Source: an uncultured bacterium
GTDB taxonomy: Bacteria; Actinomycetota; Coriobacteriia; Coriobacteriales; Coriobacteriaceae
Length of the DNA: 54,108 nt
NCBI GenBank assembly: GCA_905214425.1
Contig: CAJMLY010000013.1
Coordinates: 1 to 54,108 of the forward strand
Direction of reading: 5' to 3'
A program made the translations under genes and the position numbers. Positions 1 to 7,802 of this stretch are shown here, piece after piece (the first letter of the stretch is position 1; each line of letters starts with the position of its first letter). The notes beneath the pieces were generated by a model. That model was not told the origin of the DNA. It saw nothing but the letters and a program-made list of their open reading frames with translations, and did no database searches.

Positions 1-124
1 CAGCCATAAAGAGTAGCTGGCAGCCCCACAGAGAGCGGGGCGAGACGTAGCGAAGTAGATGCTAAGACACAGACAGATGATGACCGATCAAATGAGAACT
101 AACCGGAAAACGGAGGAAAAGAAG
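1..124. other. upstream region of the pilin gene
   Basis: No gene is visible. The stretch ends with the ribosome binding site GGAGGA about 8 bases before the pilin start at 125. A promoter could not be assigned; the transcript may begin upstream of the window. Confidence 0.4.
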
Positions 125-1846
125 ATGAGCATGAACAAGAACATCGCACGCTTGGCAGTGACAGCAGGCCTCACAGCAGCGCTGAGCTTCGGCGGCGTGA
201 TGGCCCCGGTCACGATGGCGTTTGCTGATGGTACTACGACGCTTCCGAATAACAGCATCACCATCACGCAGTCGGAGGGCAACGCATCCACTCAGTTCAA
301 GGCATATCAGATCTTTAAGGCTGATGTCGTGGACGAGCCCGGCAAGACGGACAAGGTCGTTTCAAATGTTAAGTGGGCATTTGATAACGTTGAGGCTCAG
401 GATGCCATCATCGCGGCTATTAAAGCGGATTCGAAGTATGAGGCTTCTGATCCCAAGCTGCCTGATAAAACTACCGCCCAGGACGTGGCCGATTGGTTGA
501 CTAAGAACGTTACCGGCACTACTGCTGAGACTGTTGTTAATAAAGATCACCTTCTCAACAAGATTGCCGCTATTGTTAAAAAGGACGTTGGAGCTACGGG
601 CAGTTCGTTCTCGGCAGGCGATAGTTTCACTGTGCCTACCGATGATAAAAATTCCCCCAAGACGGGTTACTACCTGTTCCTGACCGATGAGTCTTCCCTT
701 AGCACTTCCGAAGTGGCAAAGAAGAACACGGGTACCTCGCCCATTTTCGCCGTTGTCGGCGGTCGCAGCGTGACCGTTGCCGAGAAGACCAGCATTCCTA
801 CCGTCAACAAGGAAGTTTTTGAGGGCGCGAAATGGGGAAACGTGAGTGACTCGTATATTGGTGAGGAGGTTGAATATAAACTGACTGGCTCCGTTGCGAG
901 CAACATCGACACCTTCACCAAGTACGAATATACGTTCCAGGATCATCTTTCTGCTGGACTGAAGGCCAACAAGGATACCGTTAAGGTGACAATTGACGGT
1001 ACTGCTATCCAGCCTTCAGATGGTTATGAAGTAAACCTTGCGGACACTAAGGACGCTTCTGGAAGCCCTACTGGTGCTCATGACCTGACGATCTCCTTCT
1101 CTGACCTCAAGGCTGCTGCAAAAGCTGTAGGTGTGACGCTTAGGGGCAACTCTAAGGTCGTTGTGACCTATAAAGCAGAACTGACCGAAAAGGCAGAATA
1201 CACGGCCGCCGGTAACACCAACGTGGTCAAGCTTGTCTACTCCAACGATCCCATGTCTAACGGCACCGGCACTTCCGAATCGAAGAAGGTCGCTGATTAC
1301 GTCTTCGGCTTCGATGTCACTAAGATCGACCCGGATAACTCGTCTGCGAAACTCGATGCTGGCTTTACGGTCAAAATGATTAAGGAAGGGTCCGATAAAA
1401 GCGTTGAAAAATGGTTGAAGCAAGACGGCAGCTTCAGTAATGACGTAAATGACGCTTACACGTTTGAAACTACGGAGACTGGCAACAAGGTCTCTATTCC
1501 CGGACTTGTTGCAGGCACATATCTGATTTCTGAGAGCAAGACACCTGCGGGCTACAACACCATTGCCGACTTCGAAATCACGGTGGCGCCTGAATACAAT
1601 ACAGACGGCACGCTTGAAGAGCTCAAGGTGACGTCCAATTCCAGCATGGCCACTCCTAAGACTGATAAAAAAGTGACCACGACCAAGATCCCCGTCACCA
1701 TCGAGAACAAGAAGGGCTCCAGCCTCCCGCTCACCGGTCTTAACGGCGTGACCTTCACTTGGATCGCTGGTGGCGCGGTGCTGTGCATCGGCGTGGCGCA
1801 CCTCATCCGCAGCCGTAAGCAGGTTGAGGAGTCCGAGCAGGAGTAA
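125..1846 (+). CDS. LPxTG-anchored, SpaA-type pilin backbone protein
   Basis: Surface pilus subunit of about 573 aa, secreted and then polymerised and wall-anchored by sortase. Seen: a positively charged N-terminus followed by a hydrophobic stretch with an Ala-rich end (signal peptide); a likely pilin-type lysine in PTVNKEV; the E-box-like TYLISESKTPAGYN near the C-terminus, as in Cna_B domains that form isopeptide bonds; then the sorting signal LPLTG (bases 1724-1738), a hydrophobic segment and a basic/acidic tail. The start at 125 is chosen because GGAGGA lies just upstream; an in-frame ATG at 59 lacks one and would add 22 non-signal residues. The class C sortase follows, supporting a two-gene pilus locus. 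A tip adhesin, if present, is outside the window. Confidence 0.9.
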   Translation: MSMNKNIARLAVTAGLTAALSFGGVMAPVTMAFADGTTTLPNNSITITQSEGNASTQFKAYQIFKADVVDEPGKTDKVVSNVKWAFDNVEAQDAIIAAIKADSKYEASDPKLPDKTTAQDVADWLTKNVTGTTAETVVNKDHLLNKIAAIVKKDVGATGSSFSAGDSFTVPTDDKNSPKTGYYLFLTDESSLSTSEVAKKNTGTSPIFAVVGGRSVTVAEKTSIPTVNKEVFEGAKWGNVSDSYIGEEVEYKLTGSVASNIDTFTKYEYTFQDHLSAGLKANKDTVKVTIDGTAIQPSDGYEVNLADTKDASGSPTGAHDLTISFSDLKAAAKAVGVTLRGNSKVVVTYKAELTEKAEYTAAGNTNVVKLVYSNDPMSNGTGTSESKKVADYVFGFDVTKIDPDNSSAKLDAGFTVKMIKEGSDKSVEKWLKQDGSFSNDVNDAYTFETTETGNKVSIPGLVAGTYLISESKTPAGYNTIADFEITVAPEYNTDGTLEELKVTSNSSMATPKTDKKVTTTKIPVTIENKKGSSLPLTGLNGVTFTWIAGGAVLCIGVAHLIRSRKQVEESEQE

Positions 1847-1946
1847 CGCTCACTCACCCATCCCTTTGGCAGGTGGGATGTGATGGCCATGAGACTTGCG
1901 GACACTTTTCTCGTCCATCCACGTTCTTGCTTTGCCATTCTCTTTT

Positions 1947-1985
1947 CGGGGCAGACTCCGCGCTGGAGTCTGCCCCGTTCTTTTT
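1947..1985 (+). terminator. Rho-independent terminator after the pilin gene
   Basis: GGGGCAGACTCC pairs perfectly with GGAGTCTGCCCC across a 5-base loop, followed by TTCTTTTT. It separates the pilin transcript from the sortase gene, so sortase probably has its own promoter or depends on read-through. Confidence 0.9.
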
Positions 1986-2389
1986 GGACAACACAGGCAG
2001 CCTCCACCGTCCGATGCGGACTCATCCGTCATCGCGTTTCTTGACTCGTATGAGGTTCGGTTTAAGGTCCGTAGGCGCTCGCGCGGTGCGGACGGTAGAA
2101 GGCATTTGCGCCGCAACAAGCGCAAATAAGAATGCCCGGGGTTCGGAGCCCGGGCATTTAACAACGTCGGAAACTGGTCGCCCGCGCTCCTAAGTACTTA
2201 CGCGGGGTGCGTCGTTTCCTGTAGCTATTGTATCCCGAATCACCCCGCCGATTCGGGACATTTTGGAAACTCAAATGTAGGCCCATACTCGCGCTGCGCA
2301 ATGCTGCCAGGCTGCGTTGTCCGGCGCATGAGCTCGCTAATCGGCTATTATTTGTTTAGACAACCTGAGTTGTAGAGGAGTGACTGGCG
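1986..2389. other. pilin-sortase intergenic region with two hairpins
   Basis: No credible gene. Two perfect inverted repeats are present: AATGCCCGGG (2131-2140) with CCCGGGCATT (2149-2158), and TCCCGAATC (2233-2241) with GATTCGGGA (2250-2258). Neither has a strong U-tract. They may be terminators, processing sites or leader structures of the sortase mRNA. GAGGAG at about 2375 is the sortase ribosome binding site. Confidence 0.5.
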
Positions 2390-3328
2390 ATGGTGCAGGG
2401 CGCCAAACATATGAAGAGCAATAACGCCGCGGACAACGGCGGCTCAAGCCCCCAGCCCAAACCTCAACCAAAGCCCAAGCGCCGTCGCAAGCGGCTGCCG
2501 CGCTGGGCCGACCGGCTCATCACCATCGTCATCATCCTTATTGGCGTGGGCCTTATGACCTGGCCGTGGATCTTGGACCGGCTCGAGGCCTCGGGCGTGT
2601 TCAACCAGATCAGCACCGTGTCCAGCACCGTGGACGCGCTGTCTGCCGAGGAGCGTGAGCGCATCCTGCTCCAGGCGCGCTCCTTTAACGAGCAGCTGGC
2701 GGGCGAGGCCACCGAGCTTCCCGCCGACCAGATCGAGCCCTACGCCCAGCAGCTCATCTTTGACCGCGACCCCATGATGAGCTGGGTCGAGATCCCCTCC
2801 ATCGACGTGAGCATGCCCATCTACCACGGTACGAGCGAGGAAGTCCTTATGGCGGGCGTCGGCCACCTGGAGGGCACGAGCCTGCCGGTGGGCGGCACCT
2901 CGACTCATTGCGTGCTCACCGCGCACTCGGGCATGCGCAACCTGAGCATGTTCGACGACATCCACTCGCTGGAGCCCGGCGACCTGGTGCTGCTGCACAC
3001 CATGAACAAGACGCTCGCCTACAAGATGGTGGACTCCGAGGTGGTGCTGCCCGAGGAGATGGAGTCGCTGACCATCGAGCCGGGCGCCGACAAAGTGACG
3101 CTCGTCACCTGCACGCCCTACGGCGTGAACGACCATCGCCTGCTGGTGCATTGCGTGCGCACCAAGTACAACAAGAAGGACGTCGACAAGCAAAAGTCGC
3201 TGGCCGGTCGCCACTGGGGCAAGCGCGAGTTTGCCGTGCTTATCGTGGTCGTAGCCATTGTGCTGTTGCTGCTGGACATCGTGATCCACGCGGTCCGCAA
3301 GCGTCGCAAGGCCAAGGCCTCGGCATAG
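2390..3328 (+). CDS. class C (pilin-polymerising) sortase
   Basis: Membrane transpeptidase of 312 aa that would join LPxTG pilin subunits. Seen: a Pro/Lys-rich cytoplasmic N-terminus, a transmembrane helix at about 42-62, the sortase fold with catalytic His179 (LTAHSG), Cys241 (TLVTC) and Arg250 (NDHRLLVHC), and a second C-terminal transmembrane helix followed by a basic tail, the usual class C architecture. A DP pair (RDPMMSW) just before the barrel sits where class C enzymes carry their active-site lid. Start ATG 2390 has GAGGAG ten bases upstream; ATG 2411 is an alternative. Its natural substrate is presumably the LPLTG pilin encoded just upstream. Confidence 0.92.
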   Translation: MVQGAKHMKSNNAADNGGSSPQPKPQPKPKRRRKRLPRWADRLITIVIILIGVGLMTWPWILDRLEASGVFNQISTVSSTVDALSAEERERILLQARSFNEQLAGEATELPADQIEPYAQQLIFDRDPMMSWVEIPSIDVSMPIYHGTSEEVLMAGVGHLEGTSLPVGGTSTHCVLTAHSGMRNLSMFDDIHSLEPGDLVLLHTMNKTLAYKMVDSEVVLPEEMESLTIEPGADKVTLVTCTPYGVNDHRLLVHCVRTKYNKKDVDKQKSLAGRHWGKREFAVLIVVVAIVLLLLDIVIHAVRKRRKAKASA

Positions 3329-3341
3329 GGCATCGTTCAGA

Positions 3342-3376
3342 ACCACCACAATGGGGACAGGCGCCTTTGTGGTGGT
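3342..3376. repeat. CCACCACA-type inverted repeat, copy 1
   Basis: ACCACCACA (3342-3350) and TGTGGTGGT (3368-3376) flank a 17-base loop containing GGGGACAGGCGCC. The same stem with the loop reverse-complemented (GGTGCCTGTCCCC) occurs at 33198-33234, so this is one dispersed element in two orientations. It lies just after the sortase stop codon. There is no U-tract. Confidence 0.75.
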
Positions 3377-3390
3377 CGGGACTTTCAAAC

Positions 3391-3447
3391 CATCACAACA
3401 TTCGATGAAAATCGCGATTTGGACGAAAAGCGTCGAATGTTGTGATG
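3391..3447. repeat. 15-bp perfect inverted repeat (CATCACAACATTCGA)
   Basis: CATCACAACATTCGA (3391-3405) is perfectly complementary to TCGAATGTTGTGATG (3433-3447), with a 27-base spacer, followed by CTTTTCGCTGCGG. Its layout (13-21 bp arms, spacer of about 25 bases, at a gene end) matches repeats near 33.1 and 42.6 kb although the arm sequence differs. The following bases to 3600 repeat TTTTCGCTGC three times and hold no gene. Confidence 0.75.
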
Positions 3448-3633
3448 CTTTTCGCTGCGGGCGAGACGGTTTTCGCTGCGAACGGTGCGGTTTCGCTGCA
3501 GAATCGCCAACCCGCCGCCTGCCAGCCCGCCGCCCTCGTTACGTTTTCGCTGCATTTGGGTAAAGTGCCTGCTCCAAGCCGGCGTTGCCCTGTATACTAG
3601 AGCGGTTTAACTGTTATGCGGAAGGGAGCGCCT

Positions 3634-3945
3634 ATGGCACTCAGCGAGAAAGACGTGCGCGGCATCGCCGAGTACGCAAAGATCGCACTGACCGATGACG
3701 AGCTCGCCCAGATGACGTCCTACATGAACGACGCCGTCCAGATGCTCGAGCCCGTCTTGCAATATGACTTGCCCGACGTGGAGCCCACGTTCCATCCTAT
3801 CGGAAGCCTGTCCAACGTGATGGGCGATGACCTGCGCGAGCCCGAGCGCGATCTGCCGCTCGACGTTGCGCTCGAAAACGCCGGCAGCGCGCGCGACCGC
3901 TACTTCCGCGTGCCGTCCATTTTGGGAGAGGGGGAGAGCGAGTGA
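3634..3945 (+). CDS. gatC: aspartyl/glutamyl-tRNA amidotransferase subunit C
   Basis: Small (103 aa) subunit of the GatCAB amidotransferase, which amidates misacylated Glu-tRNA(Gln) and/or Asp-tRNA(Asn). GatC wraps around GatA and stabilises the complex. The protein shows the family start (SEKDVRGIAEYAKIALTDDE) and the conserved C-terminal part with a PSILGEGE end. Start ATG 3634 follows AAGGGAG; an in-frame ATG at 3616 precedes this site and is less likely. Its TGA overlaps the ATG of gatA, giving a tightly coupled gatCAB operon. Confidence 0.95.
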   Translation: MALSEKDVRGIAEYAKIALTDDELAQMTSYMNDAVQMLEPVLQYDLPDVEPTFHPIGSLSNVMGDDLREPERDLPLDVALENAGSARDRYFRVPSILGEGESE

Positions 3946-5459
3946 TGGCGCTAAGCTTCGATTCCCTTACCGCTGCCCAGATCGCCGCGGGCGTTGCCGC
4001 CGGCGACTTTACCGCTACCGAGGTGGCCCAGGCCTCCCTTGCCGCCATCGAGGCGCGCGAGGGCGGGGTCCAGGCATTCCTGCAGGTGGCGCCCGAGCTC
4101 GCGCTCGAGGCCGCTGCGCGCGTGGATGCCGACCGTGCCGCAGGCAAGCCGCTGCCCCCGCTCGCGGGCGTGCCGCTGGCCATTAAGGACAACATGAACC
4201 TCGTGGGCACGCGCACCACCTGCGCTTCCCGCATGCTCGAGGACTACCAGAGCGTCTACACCGCCACCTGCGTCCAGCGCATGCTCGATGCCGGCTGCCT
4301 GCCCATGGGCAAGGCCAATATGGACGAGTTTGCCTTTGGTAGCTCCACCGAGAGCTCGGCGTTCCACCGCACCAACAACCCTTGGGATACCGAGCGCGTG
4401 CCCGGCGGCTCCTCGGGCGGCTCCGCTGCAGCCGTCGCCGCGGGCGAGGTCGCGCTCTCGCTGGGCTCGGACACCGGCGGCTCTATTCGCCAGCCGGCGT
4501 CGCTGTGCGGCGTGGTGGGCTTTAAGCCCACGTATGGCGCTGTGAGCCGTTACGGCGTGGTCGCCTTTGGCTCGTCGCTCGATCAGGTGGGCCCCTTTGG
4601 CCGCACGGTCGAGGATGTCGCGCTGGCCATGAACGCGCTCACCGGCGCGGGCCACGATCCGTACGACTGCACCAGCCAGGATTGCGCCGTCGACTTTACC
4701 GAGCATCTCAACGACAGCATCGAGGGCAAGCGCGTGGGCATTATCCCCGCGTTTATGGAGGCCGAGGGCCTGACGCCCGAGGTCAAGGCCGCTGTTCAGC
4801 GCGCCGCCCAGGAGCTGCAGAACCAGGGCGCCGAGCTCGTGGAGGTCGACCTGCCGCACCTGGACGCCGCCATCGCCGCCTACTACGTCATCGGCCCGGC
4901 CGAGGCGTTCTCCAACCTGGCCCGCTTCGACGGCATTCGCTACGGCTATCAGGAGGAGGGCTGCGCCAACCTGTCCGACCAGAGCTCGCTTTCGCGTGCC
5001 CACGGCTTTGGCGCCGAGGCCAAGCGCCGTCAGATGCTCGGCGCCTACCTGCTGAGCTCGGGCGTGTACGACAAGTACTACTACGCTGCGCAAAAGGCCC
5101 GCACGCTCATCACGCAGGACTACGACGCCGCGTATGCCAAGGTGGACACCATCCTCATGCCCGCCTCGCCGCGCACGGCCTTTAAGTTTGGCGAGATCAG
5201 CGACCCCACACAGATGTACCTCTCCGATCTGTACACCATCTCGCTCAACATTTGCGGCAACGGCGGCATCTCGGTACCGCTGGGCCTGGGCGAGGATACT
5301 CAGCTGCCCGTTTCTGCCCAGCTGGTGGGTCCGGCGTTTAAGGACCGTCAGCTGCTTATGTTTGCCCGCGCCCTGGAGCGCGGCTTTGCCGATGCCGCTA
5401 CGGGTGCGCCCGCGCTTTCCGTCGCGCCCGATTTTGCCGGGAAGGGAGGCGAGCTGTAA
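3945..5459 (+). CDS. gatA: aspartyl/glutamyl-tRNA amidotransferase subunit A
   Basis: Glutaminase subunit (504 aa) that releases ammonia from glutamine for tRNA amidation. The amidase-signature family is clear: catalytic Lys in PLAIKDNMN, the cis-Ser in GGSSGGSAAAV and the nucleophilic Ser in SDTGGSIRQPA, followed by GVVGFKPTYG. Length is normal. The ATG at 3945 overlaps the gatC stop (TGATG); a GTG at 3942 in the same frame is the alternative. Its TAA shares a base with the gatB start (TAATG), so the three subunits should be made in fixed ratio. Confidence 0.97.
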   Translation: MALSFDSLTAAQIAAGVAAGDFTATEVAQASLAAIEAREGGVQAFLQVAPELALEAAARVDADRAAGKPLPPLAGVPLAIKDNMNLVGTRTTCASRMLEDYQSVYTATCVQRMLDAGCLPMGKANMDEFAFGSSTESSAFHRTNNPWDTERVPGGSSGGSAAAVAAGEVALSLGSDTGGSIRQPASLCGVVGFKPTYGAVSRYGVVAFGSSLDQVGPFGRTVEDVALAMNALTGAGHDPYDCTSQDCAVDFTEHLNDSIEGKRVGIIPAFMEAEGLTPEVKAAVQRAAQELQNQGAELVEVDLPHLDAAIAAYYVIGPAEAFSNLARFDGIRYGYQEEGCANLSDQSSLSRAHGFGAEAKRRQMLGAYLLSSGVYDKYYYAAQKARTLITQDYDAAYAKVDTILMPASPRTAFKFGEISDPTQMYLSDLYTISLNICGNGGISVPLGLGEDTQLPVSAQLVGPAFKDRQLLMFARALERGFADAATGAPALSVAPDFAGKGGEL

Positions 5460-7135
5460 TGAAGGAGCTTTCCGAGGTCCTGCAGGATTGGGAGGCCGTG
5501 ATCGGCCTGGAGATCCATACCGAGCTCACCGCACTCGATACCAAGATGTTCTGTAACTGCAAGCTCAGCCACGATGACGAGCCCAACGCTAACGTGTGCC
5601 CGGTGTGCCTGGGCCTGCCCGGTGCCCTGCCGGTGCCCAACAAGCGCGCCATCGAGAGCATCGTCAAGGCCGGTCTCGCCACCAACTGCGAGATCCAGCG
5701 CCACTCGATGTTCTACCGCAAGCACTACTTCTATCCCGATATGGCCAAGAACTTCCAGACCACGCAGGGCCCGGTCGCCTTTGCCATGTACGGTCATCTG
5801 GACCTGGACGTGACCGGTCGCGGTGCCGCCGAGCGCCCCGACTGCGCGTTTGGTGAGGCCGAGGCCCAGAGCCTGGCGAGCGCCTCGGCCAACGCTGAGG
5901 GTCTGTCCACGTCCATGACGTCGACCATGCGCGAGGGCAACCAGCGTGCCGGCCATCTGGCTAGCTACGACGCGTCCAACCTGCAGATGCCCGAGCGCCG
6001 CGAGGACGGTTCCTACACGGTGCCCATCCGCATTCTGCGCATCCACATGGAGGAGGATGCCGCCAAGATGGTGCACGTGGGCGGTGCCGAGGGCCGCATT
6101 ACCGCCGCGGCCGAGTCGCTCGTCGACTACAACCGCTGCGGCACGCCTTTGATTGAGCTCGTGACTGAGCCCGATTTGCGCACGCCCGAGGAGGCCCGCC
6201 TGTTTATGGAAAAGCTCCGTCGCATCTTTGTGACGCTGGGCATTTCGGACTGCTCTATGGAGAAGGGCTCCATGCGCTGCGACGGCAACGTGTCGCTCCG
6301 CCGCCGCGGCGAGACCAAGCTGGGCACCAAGACCGAGCTCAAGAACCTCAACTCGTTTAAGAGCCTGCATGACGGCCTTGCCTACGAGATCTGCCGTCAG
6401 GCCGAGGTACTCGAGGAGGGCGGCATCATCTATCAGGAGACCCGCCACTGGGAGCCCAGCCGCAAGCGCACCGTGGTCATGCGCGTTAAGGAGACGGCCG
6501 ACGACTATCGCCTGTTCCCCGATCCCGACCTGGCGCCGTTTGATCTGGACGACGAGTTCATCGACCGCTGCCGTGGCGAGATTCCCGAGCTGCCCGATGC
6601 CAAGCGCGCCCGTTTTGAGGCCGACTTTGGCATTAAGGCCGCCGATGCCGAGCAGATTGCCGGCGACCCGGAGTTTGCCGAGTTCTTTGAGGCCGCCGCT
6701 GCCGGCATGGCTGGCAAGGAGGCTCAGACGGTCGCAAACCTGCTGGTGAACGAGATGATCGCCTACCTTAAGGGTGCGGGCGTGTCGCTCGCCGAGTCCG
6801 GCATTGCGCCGGCTCAGGTGGCAGCTCTTGCCAAGCTGCTGGCGACCGATGCTATCAGCTCCAACCAGGCGCACGAGGTCTTTGAGGCCATGGCCCAGAC
6901 CGGCGACGACCCCAACAAGATCGTCGACGAGCGCGGCATGCGTCAGGTGAGCGATGCCGGCGCGCTGCAGCCGATCGTGGACGAGGTGCTGGCAAACTGT
7001 GCCGATCAGGCGCAGCAGTACCGCGACGGCAACCAGAAGGTCATCGGCTTTTTGGTGGGCCAGTGCATGAAGGCGAGCCGCGGCAAGGGTAACCCGAAGC
7101 TCTTCAACGAGTTGCTGAGAACGTCGCTCTCGTAA
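5459..7135 (+). CDS. gatB: aspartyl/glutamyl-tRNA amidotransferase subunit B
   Basis: tRNA-binding and kinase/amidotransferase subunit. The protein has the GatB N-terminal signature (VIGLEIHTELT), the zinc-site cysteines of FCNC...CPVCLGLPGALP, and a C-terminal YqeY/GatB tail domain ending near GKGNPKLFNELL. At 558 aa it is longer than most GatB proteins (about 480-500 aa); extra length lies in the middle and C-terminal part. A complete gatCAB operon implies that this organism makes Gln-tRNA and/or Asn-tRNA indirectly. A long nested hairpin begins three bases after the stop codon. Confidence 0.96.
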   Translation: MKELSEVLQDWEAVIGLEIHTELTALDTKMFCNCKLSHDDEPNANVCPVCLGLPGALPVPNKRAIESIVKAGLATNCEIQRHSMFYRKHYFYPDMAKNFQTTQGPVAFAMYGHLDLDVTGRGAAERPDCAFGEAEAQSLASASANAEGLSTSMTSTMREGNQRAGHLASYDASNLQMPERREDGSYTVPIRILRIHMEEDAAKMVHVGGAEGRITAAAESLVDYNRCGTPLIELVTEPDLRTPEEARLFMEKLRRIFVTLGISDCSMEKGSMRCDGNVSLRRRGETKLGTKTELKNLNSFKSLHDGLAYEICRQAEVLEEGGIIYQETRHWEPSRKRTVVMRVKETADDYRLFPDPDLAPFDLDDEFIDRCRGEIPELPDAKRARFEADFGIKAADAEQIAGDPEFAEFFEAAAAGMAGKEAQTVANLLVNEMIAYLKGAGVSLAESGIAPAQVAALAKLLATDAISSNQAHEVFEAMAQTGDDPNKIVDERGMRQVSDAGALQPIVDEVLANCADQAQQYRDGNQKVIGFLVGQCMKASRGKGNPKLFNELLRTSLS

Positions 7136-7138
7136 GCG

Positions 7139-7274
7139 GGAACCGAGGGGCCGGGCGCAGGGCCTTGCCTCTCAATTTCGGACAGTCCTGGCTCACGACG
7201 GAGGCGCCACTGGCGCCTCCTGTTCGTGCGGAACTCATTGAGAGGCAAGGCCCTGCGCCCGGCCCCTCGGTTCC
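7139..7274 (+). repeat. nested hairpin element, copy 1 (after gatB)
   Basis: Outer arms 7139-7176 and 7237-7274 are perfectly complementary over 38 bp. Inside lies TCGGACAGTCCTGGCTCACG (from 7178), a second perfect hairpin GGAGGCGCCA/TGGCGCCTCC (7200-7220), and TCGTGCGGAACTC (7224-7236). Copy 2 at 22516-22649 shares the two flanking core motifs but has a different inner hairpin and different outer arms. Both begin within 20 bases of a stop codon and run in the same orientation relative to the upstream gene. No U-tract follows, so a plain intrinsic terminator is unlikely. Confidence 0.9.
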
Positions 7275-7422
7275 GTGACGACTCGGCCGTTCGGGTCAGG
7301 TGGGCTGGATTGAATTTGGTGAATGAGGGCGCCGTTGGCGCCCTCATTTTTTTGTGGATGTGGCGCAGGGGCGGTTCCCTTGGTCACATCGCGCCCCAAG
7401 ATTTCCAAAAAGTTAACCCTTG
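7275..7422. other. gatB to metal-ATPase intergenic remainder
   Basis: No gene. It contains GAGGGCGCCgttGGCGCCCTC followed by ATTTTTTT (about 7326-7354), a good Rho-independent terminator for transcripts reaching past the nested hairpin. Confidence 0.7.
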
Positions 7423-7454
7423 TTGACCTTAATAGTTAGATAAACTAAACTATT
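7423..7454 (+). promoter_or_regulatory. promoter and overlapping palindromic operator of the P-type ATPase operon
   Basis: TTGACC (7423-7428) and TAAACT (7446-7451) are separated by 17 bases, a good housekeeping promoter. AATAGTT (7431-7437) and AACTATT (7448-7454) form an inverted repeat covering the spacer and the -10 box. An AT-rich palindrome on the promoter of a metal transporter suggests repression by a DtxR/MntR- or Fur-like metalloregulator; the regulator itself is not in the window. Confidence 0.6.
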
Positions 7455-7538
7455 TTCCAAAAGTGTGCTCGAGCAAACTTGTTTACTCGGGTGCTGAGGC
7501 ACCGTGCCGCGTCCAATGCGGCAAAAGGGAGAGGCAAC

Positions 7539-7784
7539 ATGAAGAAGTCGACGTTCAATACCCTGCTTGTCGGTGGCGGTTTTCTGCTTGGTACGGCTGG
7601 CATCAAGCTGCTTACCAGCGCTCCGGTAAAGAATGCCTGCGTGCAGGGTATCGCGTGCGGCATGCGCATCAAGAACGGCTACCAGGACATGGTCGAGCAG
7701 GCCAAGGCTAATGTCGACGACATGGTTGCCGAGGCTGCTTACATCACCCAGAGCGAGGCCGCTGCTGACGAGGCAGCCGAGTAA
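7539..7784 (+). CDS. small membrane-associated protein encoded beside a metal P-type ATPase (DUF6110-like)
   Basis: 81-aa protein with one hydrophobic, glycine-rich segment near the N-terminus (TLLVGGGFLLGTAGIKLL), then APVKNACVQGIACGMRIKNGY and an acidic, Ala/Glu-rich helical tail. I believe it matches the small family DUF6110, found next to heavy-metal ATPases, but I cannot run the search. Start ATG 7539 has GGGAGAGG upstream. It is the first gene after the promoter at 7423 and ends 18 bases before the ATPase. Role unknown; a subunit or chaperone of the transporter would fit the context. Confidence 0.75.
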   Translation: MKKSTFNTLLVGGGFLLGTAGIKLLTSAPVKNACVQGIACGMRIKNGYQDMVEQAKANVDDMVAEAAYITQSEAAADEAAE

Positions 7785-7802
7785 CGCTCTCAGGCACAAA
7801 TT

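Noticed and set aside
7139..7274. Nested hairpins as ordinary Rho-independent terminators
   Set aside because: Far longer than needed, no U-tract in either copy, and copy 1 is followed by a normal terminator about 55 bases later.
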